Assembly: GCA_933228675.1 (NCBI GenBank)
Contig: OW121741.1
Span: 23,961,724-24,025,723, forward strand
Source: Stomorhina lunata
Lineage: Eukaryota > Arthropoda > Insecta > Diptera > Rhiniidae
Length of the DNA stretch: 64,000 bases
Reading direction: 5' to 3'
Below the pieces are notes generated by a model. It did not search any database and was not told where the DNA came from. It was given only the letters and a program-made list of their open reading frames with translations. The position numbers were made by a program, and so were the translations under genes. Below are positions 23,021-34,790 of the stretch, piece after piece. Positions within the stretch are counted from its first letter, which is position 1; the number at the start of each line of letters is the position of its first letter.

Positions 23021-24479
23021 TAAATGCATCAAACTGCTTTCTTAAGAAAACATTTAACTTTAAAATATAAAATGCTAAAAATGGTAAAATTTGTTTCTAA
23101 AAGTTTGGCCTTCCCAGTTTTTTTGTCCGAAAAAACAATTATATATACAGTCATTTATAAAAAACAGTACGTACTTGAAATTGCTGATATAATGACGTCT
23201 TGTAAAACGTTAATTTAAATTGCAAATGCAGTTGTAAACTGCCAGTAGGAAGAAAAATACTTCAACCTTAAAAAGAAATGAAATAACAGCAACAAAAACT
23301 GTTAAAACAAAAAAAAAAAAATCAAGAAAAATTAAATACAATTTTTAACAACAAAGTGGCAACTCCATTTAGTACAACAAGCCATTAGTCATTATATTGT
23401 TGTTGTTGCTGTTGCAGTTATTTTTTGAAAAGTTGCTGATGTTTAGAGCGTGTGCTTTTCGCTTTTTTGCTTTCTTTCTTTTCATTGCTGCTGCTGCTAT
23501 TGTTTGTTGCTGGTTTTTAGACAAAAGAACCAACAACCATCAAAATGAAAAATAACATAGGAAACAGCCAACAACAGCAACAACATTTTAACACAAATTG
23601 CTTTTTTTTTTTTTGACAATACTTCAAATTGCCAACTCTTTTATCATGTTGTTGTTTATTGCAGTCATTTTGTTGGTTGATGCCTTAGCAATCATCGGGT
23701 TGTATTGGGTTATTCATTTTGTTGTTGCTGTTGCTGCTGCTGACTGTTTGGTTTTCCTAGTCGTTAGATGTCAGAGAAGTGATAAATAGCCAAGGAAGTT
23801 TTTGAAGTTCTTATTTAGTTTCTTACTTTTTCCATTGAACTACAACTTGAGAATAGTTTTTTCGTATTTTATTTAAAGTCATTTTTCTAGAGTTTTTTGC
23901 TAAGATTTCTAAAAGTTTTCTTATTACTTCAAATGGTTTTGGGGGTAAAAGCTGAATAATGTCAACAGTGTTTTTTTTTTTTTTTTGTAAGTAGAGCAAA
24001 ATTTTAAGTGTTGGACAGTTTGGACGTGATGGTTGTTATACATACCTAAAAAGAAAATTAAAGAAAAAAAGTGAGAAATTAGTATAATGTTAATTTGGAT
24101 TTCTTTTGTTGAAAATATTTGTAAAAAGACTATAAATCTAGCTTATAGATATACCTTTCAATCAAATGTCTTAAGGTATTTTTAAAATTTGTATATAGAA
24201 TTTGTATTTGCAAAAAATAGGAATTTTTGGCTTTAAGTTCTATAACTGTCAAATTTTTTTATATTTTTAATACATTTTTAACAAAAATAAAAGAATCTGA
24301 TGATTTCAAAAAAGCTTTACTCTATCAAAACGAATGAATTTTATATTAGATATAAAACCTGTCCAACTCTGACATTGACATTTTTAACAAAATATCACCG
24401 AGATTAAAAACAGACAACAAATTGAAATGATTGCCCAACCAAGCTAATATCTAAATCATGTTTTCTCATAATTTTTCTG
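23021..24479. other. spacer with GTT/GCT-rich simple sequence
   Basis: GTTGTTGTTGCTGTTGC at about 23399, GCTGCTGCTGCTATTG at about 23489 and GTTGTTGCTGTTGCTGCTGC at about 23720. The rest is AT-rich. No gene is supported. Confidence 0.4.
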
Positions 24480-26690
24480 TAGAAATAATCTCATCGAAGA
24501 ATTTTCTCATTTTTCTAAAGAAAGTTGTCTCATTGAACAATTTTTTGTAGAAACTAGTTTAACGAATAATTTTCTATAGAAACTTGTGTTATTGAACATT
24601 TGTTTATCCAACACTTTTCTATAGAAACTTGTCTCGTCGAAAAATTTTCTATAAAAACTTTTTCATGGAAACTTGTCTCATCGAAGAATTTTCTATAGAA
24701 AATTGTCTTATCGAACAATTTTCTATAGAAACTCATCTCATCAAACAGTTTTCTATAGAAACTTGTCTTATCGAACAATTCTCTATAGAAACTTGTCTCA
24801 TAGAACAATTTTCTACAAAAACTTGTCTCATAGTACAATTTTTAATAGAAACTTGTCTCATCGAACAACTTTCTATAGAAACTTGTCTCATCGAACAATT
24901 TTCTATAGAAACTTGTCTCATCGAACAATTTTCTATGGAAACTTGTCTCATAGAGCAATTTTGTACAGAAACTTATTGTGATATTGCGCCATCTAGGTAT
25001 CGGTTCCAACATCTCTAATATTTAAGAATGAATTGTAAAAAAGTAGAATGTAAGAAATGTGTAAACAAAAAGAAAAGAAATAAAAATAAATAGATCACTC
25101 TTATTTAAACTACCAAAGACAAAACATCGCTCTTATTTTATAAAACAATTATCTATAGAAATTTCTCCCATCGACATTTTTTTTTTTATAGAAACTCGTC
25201 TCATCGAACAACTTTTTATAGAAACTTGTCTCGTCGAAAAATTTTCTATAAAAACTTTTTCATAGAAATTTTTTTCATAGAAATTTTCTATAGAAAATTG
25301 TCTCATCAAATAATTTTCTATAGAAACTTCTAATCAAACAGTTTTCTATAGAAACTTGTCTTATCGAACAATTTTCTATAGAAACAATTTTTAGAACAAT
25401 TTTCTACAAAAACTTGTCTCATCGAACAATTTTCTTTAGGAACTTGTCTGATCAAACAATTTTCTATAGCAACTTGTGTAATCAAACAATTTTTTATAAG
25501 AAAAGTTTCATTGAACAAGTTTCTATAGAAAAGGTCTCATCGAATAATTTTCTCTACAAAGAATATTCTATAGGAACTTATCTCATAATACAATTTTCTA
25601 TAGAAACTTGTCTTATCGAACAAATTTCTATAGAAACTTGTCTCAACGAATAATTTTCTATAAAAACTTGTCTCATCGAACAATTTGCTATAGAACCTTA
25701 TCTTTTGCACAGAAACTTGTCTGATCGAACAATTTTCTATAGAAACTTGTCCTATCAAATATTTTTTTAAAGAAACTTGCCTCATCGAACAATTTTTTAT
25801 AGAAACTTGTTTCATTAAACAATATTCTATTGAAATTTGACTCATCAAATAATTTTTATAGTAATTTTGATATTGAAATTTGTCCCATCTAACCATTTTC
25901 TATAGGAACTTGTCTCATCCAACAATTTTCTATAGAAACTTGTCTCATTAAACAACTTTCTATAGAAACTTGTCTCCTCGAACAATTTTATATAGAAATT
26001 TGACCCATCGAACGATTTTCTATAAAAACTTGAGTACTCGAACAATTTTCTAAAGAAACTTGCCTAATCGAACAAATTTATGTAGAAACTTGGCTCATCA
26101 AACAATTTTTTTATAGAAACATGTCACATTATCCATTTTCAATACAAACATGTCTTATCGAACAATTTCTTATAGGAACATGTCTCATCGAACAATTTTC
26201 TATAGAAATTTACCTCATCAAACAATTTTCTATAGAAACTTGTCACATCGAACAATTTTCTATAAAAAATTTTCTCATTGAATAATTTTTTACAGAAACT
26301 TGTCTCATCTAACAATTTTCTATTGAAACTTGTCTCATGAAACAATTTTCCATGGAAACTTGTCTCATCGAACTATTTTCTATAAAAACAATTTATTACA
26401 GAAACTAATCACATTGAACAATTTTTTATAGAAACTTTCGATGAGACATAGAACAATTTTCTATAAAAACTTCTGTTATCAAACTTGTTTCATTGAGCAA
26501 TTTTCTTTAGAAGCTTGTCATAATATTTTTTTGGAAACGTCTCTCATCGAACAATTTTTAATAGCAAATTGTCTGATCGAACAATTTCTTATAGAAACTA
26601 GTCTCATCGAACAGTTTTTAAAGAAACTTGTCTCATGGAACAGTTTTTAATAGAAACTTGTCTCATCGAACTTGTTTGAAACAGCCAATC
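24480..26690. repeat. minisatellite D, 30 bp, forward
   Basis: About 65 units of 30 bp, moderately diverged, with core TTTTCTATAGAAA and middle CTTGTCTCATCGAACAA, whose ends TTGT and ACAA can pair. The array is interrupted at about 24980-25140 by unrelated sequence. Long ORFs with ten-residue periodicity (CLIEQFSIET type) arise only because the unit is 30 bp. Confidence 0.95.
24980..25140. other. ~160-bp interruption of array D
   Basis: GCGCCATCTAGGTATCGG followed by A-rich sequence, with D units on both sides. It is probably an insertion, but I see no terminal repeats. Confidence 0.45.
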
Positions 26691-27112
26691 TTCTGAATAA
26701 ATATTTTTGATGTCAACTATTTGTTGTCGAAACTTGTTTTATACAATCAATGTTTCAGCAAAAATGTATGTCATACCATTTTGTGTAGAAACTTGTTGGA
26801 TATAAACAATTTATAAAAATCTTTCGAGTAATATTTAGTAGTCCTTGTTGTTTAACACTAGAGACATGACATATGACATGTTACAAGACAGTAGACAAAA
26901 TTATAAAAAATTTCCTGTAAAAATATTCTTAAAAACGGATAGTTACGGCGGTAGATTTCTAGGTTTTGAGGTTAGAAAATTTCAGTGCTACTACATGTAT
27001 GATAACTGATATTTCTATAGTAAAGTTTGGTATCATTGACAATATATGTATGAATATGCCCCAAAACAAGGGTTGTTTGTCGTAATGGCTAAATAATTGT
27101 GGATCTACGCGA
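26691..27112. other. spacer upstream of the 27.1-kb ORF
   Basis: Mixed composition with no clear repeat. A short ATG frame (ATGGCTAAATAA) lies near 27084, just upstream of the ORF. No confident promoter. Confidence 0.3.
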
Positions 27113-27403
27113 ATGATCCCAAAAGATCAGCAAAACCTAACAGAAGTCTTTAGGCTTAAAGAAAAAGTTTATAGTTTTTTGGGAAAAACCGGGCCTCTTT
27201 CAGTCACACCATTTGTAGAACCTAGAACGAGTTATTCTGAATGGCAAAAATCTTTTGGTTGCCATAAGTCTTCGGAAATACGGAAAAAATATCGACAAGA
27301 CAATTTGAGCTTATATACATCGTCTCAGATAAGGAAGTCTTTCGGCACTCAAAACTTTGAGTTTATGAGTCATCCGCCGTTAAATACTGATGTCACAAAA
27401 TAA
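27113..27403 (+). CDS. unrecognised small ORF, 96 aa
   Basis: An open frame of 96 codons starting at ATG 27113 and ending at TAA 27401. I do not recognise the protein. It is hydrophilic and rich in K, S, F and E, with no signal peptide or membrane segment. Short order-like features include SYSEWQKSFG and a C-terminal HPPLNTDVTK. In contrast to the surrounding ORFs it is not built from a tandem repeat and is less AT-rich than its flanks. A poly(A) signal AATAAA lies at 27429-27434, 26 bp past the stop. The frame is also open upstream for ten codons to a stop near 27083, so the true start, or a spliced upstream part, is uncertain. It could be a compact single-exon gene, an exon or a chance ORF. 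Confidence 0.4.
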   Translation: MIPKDQQNLTEVFRLKEKVYSFLGKTGPLSVTPFVEPRTSYSEWQKSFGCHKSSEIRKKYRQDNLSLYTSSQIRKSFGTQNFEFMSHPPLNTDVTK

Positions 27404-28527
27404 CATTTTATTATTTTCGAACATAGCAAATAAATGGCGAGGTCAACGTATAAAATACATGGTTTAGAAGAAGTATGTCAATCGGGAGTGAAAAAGTAAT
27501 TCGCTGTTCGAGTTTAGATGTATTCCTATATATATGGATCCCCATGTAGAAAACTTTGAAAAACTATCCAACCATTTTTAATGGAAAATACTTATTTCTA
27601 ATGTCGTAATATAGAAGGCAACCCTTTAATTTTTACCCGAATTTTTAATTGAAAAAATTTTGTGAAATTTAATTTTTCATATGAAATTTTACAAATAACC
27701 AAATGTCTGCCATAAATTATCGCACATACCACAAGTGACTTTTAAAAATAAAAATTAATTATATTAAAAATTAAAAAAAAAAAAAACTGAACACAAATTA
27801 ATAACAAAAAATTAAAACAACACTTTAAACATTTACATTGATTATTAAGAGCTAAAAATTTACAATGAAAATTATAGTTCTTGTTCATATCAGTTCAAAT
27901 TTGTAGAGACCAAATGAAATAATAAATTTATTTATAACTGTAAGAATTTATAAATAATATTTAACCATAAATATATATAACGATAAATATAAGTGTATAA
28001 ATACTTATATATTTGTATAATTTAAGTGTGCTATAAAATGCAATAACGTTGCCATAAATTTAACGATCAATTTCATTAATAAGTGGTCATAAATTATAAC
28101 GCGCCCAAGTCAAACAGGCCAAAACAGTCAATGGATTACATACAACACACACACACACACAACATGTGAACGGATGAACGAATGAACTGACTGACAAACT
28201 CGAACAATTAATATGGCAATAGCTAAAAAGCCATTTATCCTCAAAAATCTATAAATACACAATATTTTTATATATATTTACACATAAATTAATAAATATG
28301 TATAAATGGTATGTAGGAAAAATGAATATGTATGTATAAAAAATAAGCTCAAATATAACACGTTACAAATTATTGATATAAATTATATTTAATACAAATA
28401 ATAATGAAAATTACACAAATATGCGGCACATGTGTTCACTATAATAATTCAAAACTTTTATTATAAGTAATTAACACTAAACAAGGCCAGAAGTGCCTCA
28501 AAAGACACTTAAAGCATAACTTGTATA
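27404..28527. other. AT-rich spacer
   Basis: Contains AATAAA at 27429, a (CA)n run at about 28145-28163 and otherwise AT-rich DNA. No gene seen after the small ORF. Confidence 0.4.
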
Positions 28528-30945
28528 AATAGTCATTTTCGAAAAATTTCCTATAAATAGTCAATTTTCGAAAAATTTCCTATAAATAGTCAATTTTCGA
28601 AAAATTTCCTATAAATAGTCAATTTTCGAAAAATTTCCTATAAATAGTCAATTTTCGAAAAATTTCCTATAAATAGTCAATTTTCGAAAAATTTCCTATA
28701 AATAGTCAATTTTCGAAAAATTTCCTATAAAGTCAATTTTCGAAAAATTTCCTATAAATAGTCAATTTTCGAAAAATTTCCTATAAATAGTCAATTTTCG
28801 AAAAATTTCCTATAAATAGTCAATTTTCGAAAAATTTTCTCTAAATAGTCAATTTTCGAAAAATTTCCTCTAAATAGTCAATTTTCAAAAAATTTCCTAT
28901 AAATAGTCAATTTTCGAAAAATTTCCTATAAATAGTCAATTTTCGAAAAATTTCCTATAAATAGTCAATTTTCAAAAAATTTCCTATAAATAGTCAATTT
29001 TCGAAAAATTTCCTATAAATAGTCAATTTTCGAAAAATTTCCTATAAATAGTCAATTTTCGAAAAATTTCCCAAAAATAGTCAATTTTTTAAAAATTTCC
29101 TATAAAAAGTAAATTTTTCAAAAAATTCCTATAAATAGCAAATATTCAAAAAATTCCTATAAATAGTCAGTTCTCAAAAAATTTCCTATAAATAGTCAAT
29201 TTTCGAAAAATTTCCTATAAATAGTCAATTTTCGAAAAATTTCCTATAAATAGTCAATTTTCGAAAAATTTCCTATAAATAGTCAATTTTCGAAAAATTT
29301 CCTATAAATAGTCAATTTTCGAAAAATTTCCTATAAATAGTCAATTTTCGAAAAATTTTCTATAAATAGTCAATTTTCGAAAAATTTCCCATAAATAGTC
29401 AATTTTTTAAAAATTTCCTATAAAAAGTAAATTTTTCAAAAAATTCCTATAAATAGCAAATATTCAAAAAAAATTCCTATAAATAGTCAGTTCTCAAAAA
29501 ATTTCGTATAAACAGGGAATTTTCGAAAAATTTCCTTTAAGTAGTAAATTTTCGAAAAATTTTATTTAAATAGTAATTATCGAAAAATAATCAGTTTTCA
29601 AAAAATAGACAATTTTGGAAAAATTTCCTATAAATAGTAAATTTTTGAAAAATTTCCTATAAATAGTAAATTTACGAAAAATTTCCTATAAATAGTCAAT
29701 TTTCGAAAAATTTCCTATAAATAGCCAATTTTCGAAAAGTTTTCTATAAATAATCAATTTTCGAAAAATTTCCTATAAATAGTCAGTTTTCGAAAAATTT
29801 CCCATTAAAAGTAAATTTTCGAAAAATTTTAAATAAATAGTAAACTTTTGAAAAATTTCCTATAAAAAGTAAATTTTTGAAAAAATTCATATAAAATGTC
29901 AATTTTCGAAAAATTTCCTATAAATAGTCAATTTTCAAAAAATTTTCCATAAATAGTAAATTTTCGAAAAATTTCCTATAAATAGTCAATTTTCGAAACA
30001 TTTCCTATAAATAGTCAATTTTCGAAAAATTTCCTATAAATAGTCAATTTTCGAAAAATTTCCTATAAATAGTCAATTTTCGAAAAATTTCCTATAAATA
30101 GTCAATTTTCGAAAAATTTCCTATAAATAGTCAATTTTCGAAAAATTTCCTATAAATAGTCAATTTTCGAAAAATTTCCTATAAATAGTCAATTTTCGAA
30201 AAATTTCCAATAAATAGTCCATTTTCGAAAAATTTCCTATAAATAGTAAATTTTCGAAAAATTTCCTGTAAATAGTAACTTTACGAAAAATTTCCTATAA
30301 ATAGTCAATTTTCGAAAAATTTTCTATAAATAGTCAATTTTCGAAAAATTTCCTATAAATAGTCAATTTTCGAAAAATTTCCTATAAATAGTCAGTTTTC
30401 GAAAAATTTCCCATTAAAAGTAAATTTTCGAAAAATTTTAAATAAATAGTAAACTTTTGAAAAATTTCCTAGAAAAAGTAAATTTTTGAATAAATTCATA
30501 TAAAATGTCAATTTTCGAAAAATTTCCTATAGATAATCAATTTTCGAAAAATTTCCTATAGATGATCAATTTTCGAAAAATTTCCTATAAATATTTAATT
30601 TTCGAAAAATTTCCTATAAATAGTCAATTTTCGAAAAATTTCCTATAAATATTTAATTTTCGAAAAATTTCCTATAAATAGTCAATTTTCGAAAAATTTC
30701 CTATAAATAGTCAATTTGCGAAAAATTTCCTATAAATAGTCAATTTTCGAAAAATTTCCTATAAATAGTCAATTTTCGAAAAATTTCCTATAAATAGTCA
30801 ATTTTCGAAAAATATCCTATAAATAGTCAATTTTCGAAAAATTTCCTATAAATAGTCTATTTTCGAAAAATTTCCTATAAATAGTCAATTTTCGAAAAAT
30901 TTCCTATAAATAGTCAATTTTCGAAAAATTTCTAATGAATTAACA
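28528..30945. repeat. minisatellite E, block 1, 29 bp, forward
   Basis: About 83 units of 29 bp containing CCTATAAATAGTCA and TTTTCGAAAAA. Two inverted repeats occur per unit: TTTTCGAAAA (perfect 10 bp) and CTAT-AA-ATAG. Many units are identical (28530-29030 and 30000-30220), and diverged stretches recur as a larger duplicated segment (ATTTTTTAAAAATTTCC near 29080 and 29400). Confidence 0.97.
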
Positions 30946-31819
30946 ATTTTTGAAAGTTTTTATTCAAAAAGTCACTTTTTTATGATTCTAGGGTTAAATT
31001 TCCGAATTATTTGTTATAGCGTTAATTAAGTCTCACACAAAGATACAAATTTTTCATTATTTAACATTATTTTGAATTTATGTACCAGTATTTATTCATT
31101 CCAGTTTCAAATTATTATAAATGATTTATGAAATTCATTTCAAAACCATTAATAATAAATATTTTTTGCTGACCATAAATAACGATCAAATGGAAAAAAC
31201 AATGCACAAATTTTGCAAATTATTGAAAAATTTCAAAAATATCTAAATAAGCAAAAAAAAAAACGAGTATATTATGGATGAAAAAAAAATTTCAAAATAA
31301 AGTGAAATTGATATAAAAATTAATTTAACAAAATAATTTATTTAAGTGTTAACACATTAAAAAACAATTTCGTTTTATCTTTTTTTTTGCGAAGTTTAAC
31401 AAATTGTTTTAAGGGGAATTGACGATTAATTTTAGACGTTTTCAATTTTTTCAAAAGATAAATATTTTAGTTCGTAATTATGAAGTGAAACAAAACAAAA
31501 AATTGTGGTTAAATTAAAAATTTCCTGTTTTGGAGAAAATTGATTTTGCGTAAAAAGTTAATTGTTGGGTATTTTTAATAATTTTATTTAATGGCTTTCA
31601 ATAAAAAAACATGTTATCTATTTTATCTATAAGTTTTTTTGTGGAATATTTATTGTTTGCTTTTAACATTTATTAATTAGACAATTGATTTTTATTTATT
31701 TGCAATATTTATAAAATTTAATTGAAATCGAATCAAATGCTTAATAATCGCTATTTGTTTGTAATTGTTGAAAATCGTTTAATTGGTTTCTAATGTAAGT
31801 AACATATAGAAATAAAAAA
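30946..31819. other. AT-rich spacer between E blocks
   Basis: No gene or repeat unit recognised. If the flanking blocks are transcribed, this would be the loop between a forward and a reverse array. Confidence 0.4.
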
Positions 31820-33110
31820 TAGAGAATTTTTGAAAAAATTTTATTTAGGAATATTTTCGAAAATTAACTATTTATAGGATTTTTTTTAAATTGACTATTT
31901 ATAGGACATTTTTTGAAAATTGACTATTTTTAGGAAATTTTTTTGAAAATTTACTATTTATAGGGAATTTTTCGAAAATTGACTATTTATAGGGAATTTT
32001 TCGAAAAGTTACTATTTATAGGAAATTTTTCGAAAATTGACTATTTATAGAAAAATTTTTCTAAAATTTCCTATTTATAGGAAATTTTTCGAAAATTGGC
32101 TATTTACAGGAAATTTTTCGAAATTTGACTATTTATAGGAAATTTTTCGAAAATTGACTATTTATAGGAAATTTTTCGAAAATTGACTATTTATAGGATA
32201 TTTTTCGAAAATTGACTATTTATAGGAAATTTTTCGAAAATTGACTATTTATAGGAAATTTTTCGAAAATTGACTATTTATAGGAAATTTTTCGAAAATT
32301 GACTATTTATAGGAAATTTTTCGAAAATTGACTATTTATAGGAAATTTTTCGAAAATTGACTATTTATAGGAATTTTTTTCAAAAATTTACTATTTATAG
32401 GAAAGTTTTTGAAAATTGACTATTAATAGGAAATTTTTTAAAAATTGACTATTAATAGAAAATTTTTCGAAAATTTACGATTTATAGGAAAATTTGCGAA
32501 AATTTACTATTTATAAAAAATTTTTCTAAATTTGACTATTTATAGGAAATTTTTCAAAAATTTACTATTTATAGCAAATTTTTCGAAAATTGACTATTTA
32601 TAGGAAATTTTTCAAAAATTGATTATTTATAGGAAATTTTTCGAAAATTGACTTTTAATAGGAAATTTTTCGAAAATTGACTCCTAATAGGAAATTTTTC
32701 GAAAATTGACTCCTAATAGGAAATTTTTCGAAGATTGACTATTTATAAGAAATTTTTCAAAAAATTGACTATTTACAGGAAATTTTTTGATAATTGACTA
32801 TTTATAGGAAATTTTTCGAAATTGATTATTTATAGGAAATTTTTCGAAAATTGACTATTTATAGGAAATTTTTCGAAAATTTACTAATAATAGGAAATTT
32901 TTCGAAAATTGACTATTTATAGGAAATTTTTCGAAAACTGACTATTTATAGGAAATTTTTCGAAAATTGACTATTTATAGGGAATTTTTCAAAAAATGAC
33001 TATTTTTGGAAGATTTTTCGAAAATTTACTACTTATAGGAAATTTTTCGAAAATAGTCAGAAAATTTTTCAAAAATTGACTATTTTTAGGAAATTTTTCG
33101 AAAATACTAA
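31820..33110. repeat. minisatellite E, block 2, reverse
   Basis: About 44 units reading GGAAATTTTTCGAAAATTGA then CTATTTATA, the reverse complement of block 1. Confidence 0.95.
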
Positions 33111-34790
33111 ATTTTCAAAAATTTCGTCTAAAAACACAATTTCGAAAAATTTTCTCTAAATAATCAATATTCGAAATATTTCTTATAAATAGTCAATTTT
33201 CGAAAAATTTCCTAAAAAAAGAAAGTTTTCGAAAAATTTTCTATAAATAGTCAATTTTCGAAAAATTTCCTACAAATAGTCAGTTTTTGAAAAATTTTCT
33301 ATTAATTGTCAATTTTTGAAAAATTTCCTATTAATAGTAAATTTTCGGAAAATTTCCAATAAATAGCCAGTTTTTGAAAAATCCCCAATAAATTTTTAAT
33401 TTTCGCAAAATTTCCTTAAATTTCCTAAAAATAATCAATTTGCGAAAAATTTCCTATAAATAGTGAATTAAGTTTCGAAAAATGTTATACATATTTCGAA
33501 AAATTTTATTTAAACAATCAATTTTCGAAAAATTTTTTTAAATGGTCAATTTTCGAAAAAATGTCTATATATAAATTTTTTATTTTCGCAAAATTTCCTT
33601 TGAATAGTCAATTTTGGAAAAATATCGATTAAATAGTCAATTTTGTAAAAATATCCTTTAAATAGTCGATTTTCGAAAAATTTCCTATAAATAGTCAATT
33701 TTCGAAAAATTTCATATAAATAGTAAATTTTTTTAAAATTTCCTATAAATAGTCAATTTTCGAAAAATTTCCTATAAATAGTCAATTTTCGAAAAATTTC
33801 CTATAAATAGTCAATTTTCGAAAAATTTCCTAGAAATAGTCAATTTTCAAAAAATTTCCTATAAATAGTAAATTTTTGAAAAATTTCCTATAAATAGTCA
33901 ATTTTCGAAAAATTTCCTATAAATAGTAAATTTTCGAAAAATTTCCTGTAAATAGTAAATTTTCGAGAAATTTCCTATAAATGGTCAACTTTCGAAAAAT
34001 TTCCTAAAAATAGTCAATTTTCCAAAAATTTCTTATAATTTGTCAGTTTTCGAAAAAATTTCTTTAAATTTTTTAAAAGTTTTTAAAAATTTTCTTTACA
34101 TAATCAATTTTTGAAAAATTTCCTATATAAAGTCGAAAAATTTTCTTTAAGTTGTCAATTTTCGAAAAATTTCCTATAAATAGTAAATTTTTAAAAATTT
34201 CCTATAAATAGTAAATTTTCGAAAAATTTCCTATAAATAGTAAATTTTCGAAAAATTTCCTATAAATAGTAAATTTTCGAGAAATTCCCTATAAATAGTC
34301 AATTTTCGAAAAATTTTCTATAAAAAGTCAATATTCGAAAAATTTCATATAAATAGTAAATTTTTTTAAAATTTCCTATAAATAGTAAATTTTTGAAAAA
34401 TTTCCTATAAATAGTAAATTTTTTTAAAATTTCCTATAAATAGTAAATTTGTGAAAAATTTCCTATAAATAGTTAATTTTTGTAAAAATTCCCTTTAAAT
34501 AGTCAATTTTCGAAAAATTTCCTAAAAATAGTCAATTTTCGAAAAATTTCCTATAAATAGTCAATTTTAGGAAAAATTTCCTATAAATAGTCAATATTAT
34601 AAGTAAATTTTCGAAAAATTTCCTAAAATTAGACAATTTTGAAAATTTTCCTATAAATAGTCAATTTTCAAAAAATTTCCTATAAATAGTCAATTTTCGA
34701 AAAATTTCCTAAAAATAGTAAAATTTTCGAAAAATTTCCTAAAAATAGTAAAATTTTCGAAAAATTTCTTATAAATTGTCAATTTTAGCT
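33111..34790. repeat. minisatellite E, block 3, forward
   Basis: Forward units resume at once after the reverse block, with the switch at about 33060-33120. Units are more diverged than in block 1, with many AGTAAATTTT variants. Confidence 0.93.

Noticed and set aside
24554..26345. ORFs of 60-129 codons in array D
   Set aside because: Same cause: a 30-bp unit with no stop in several frames.
28528..30945. Regular short repeats as a CRISPR array
   Set aside because: Units are contiguous direct repeats without unique spacers, in a eukaryotic context with no cas genes.
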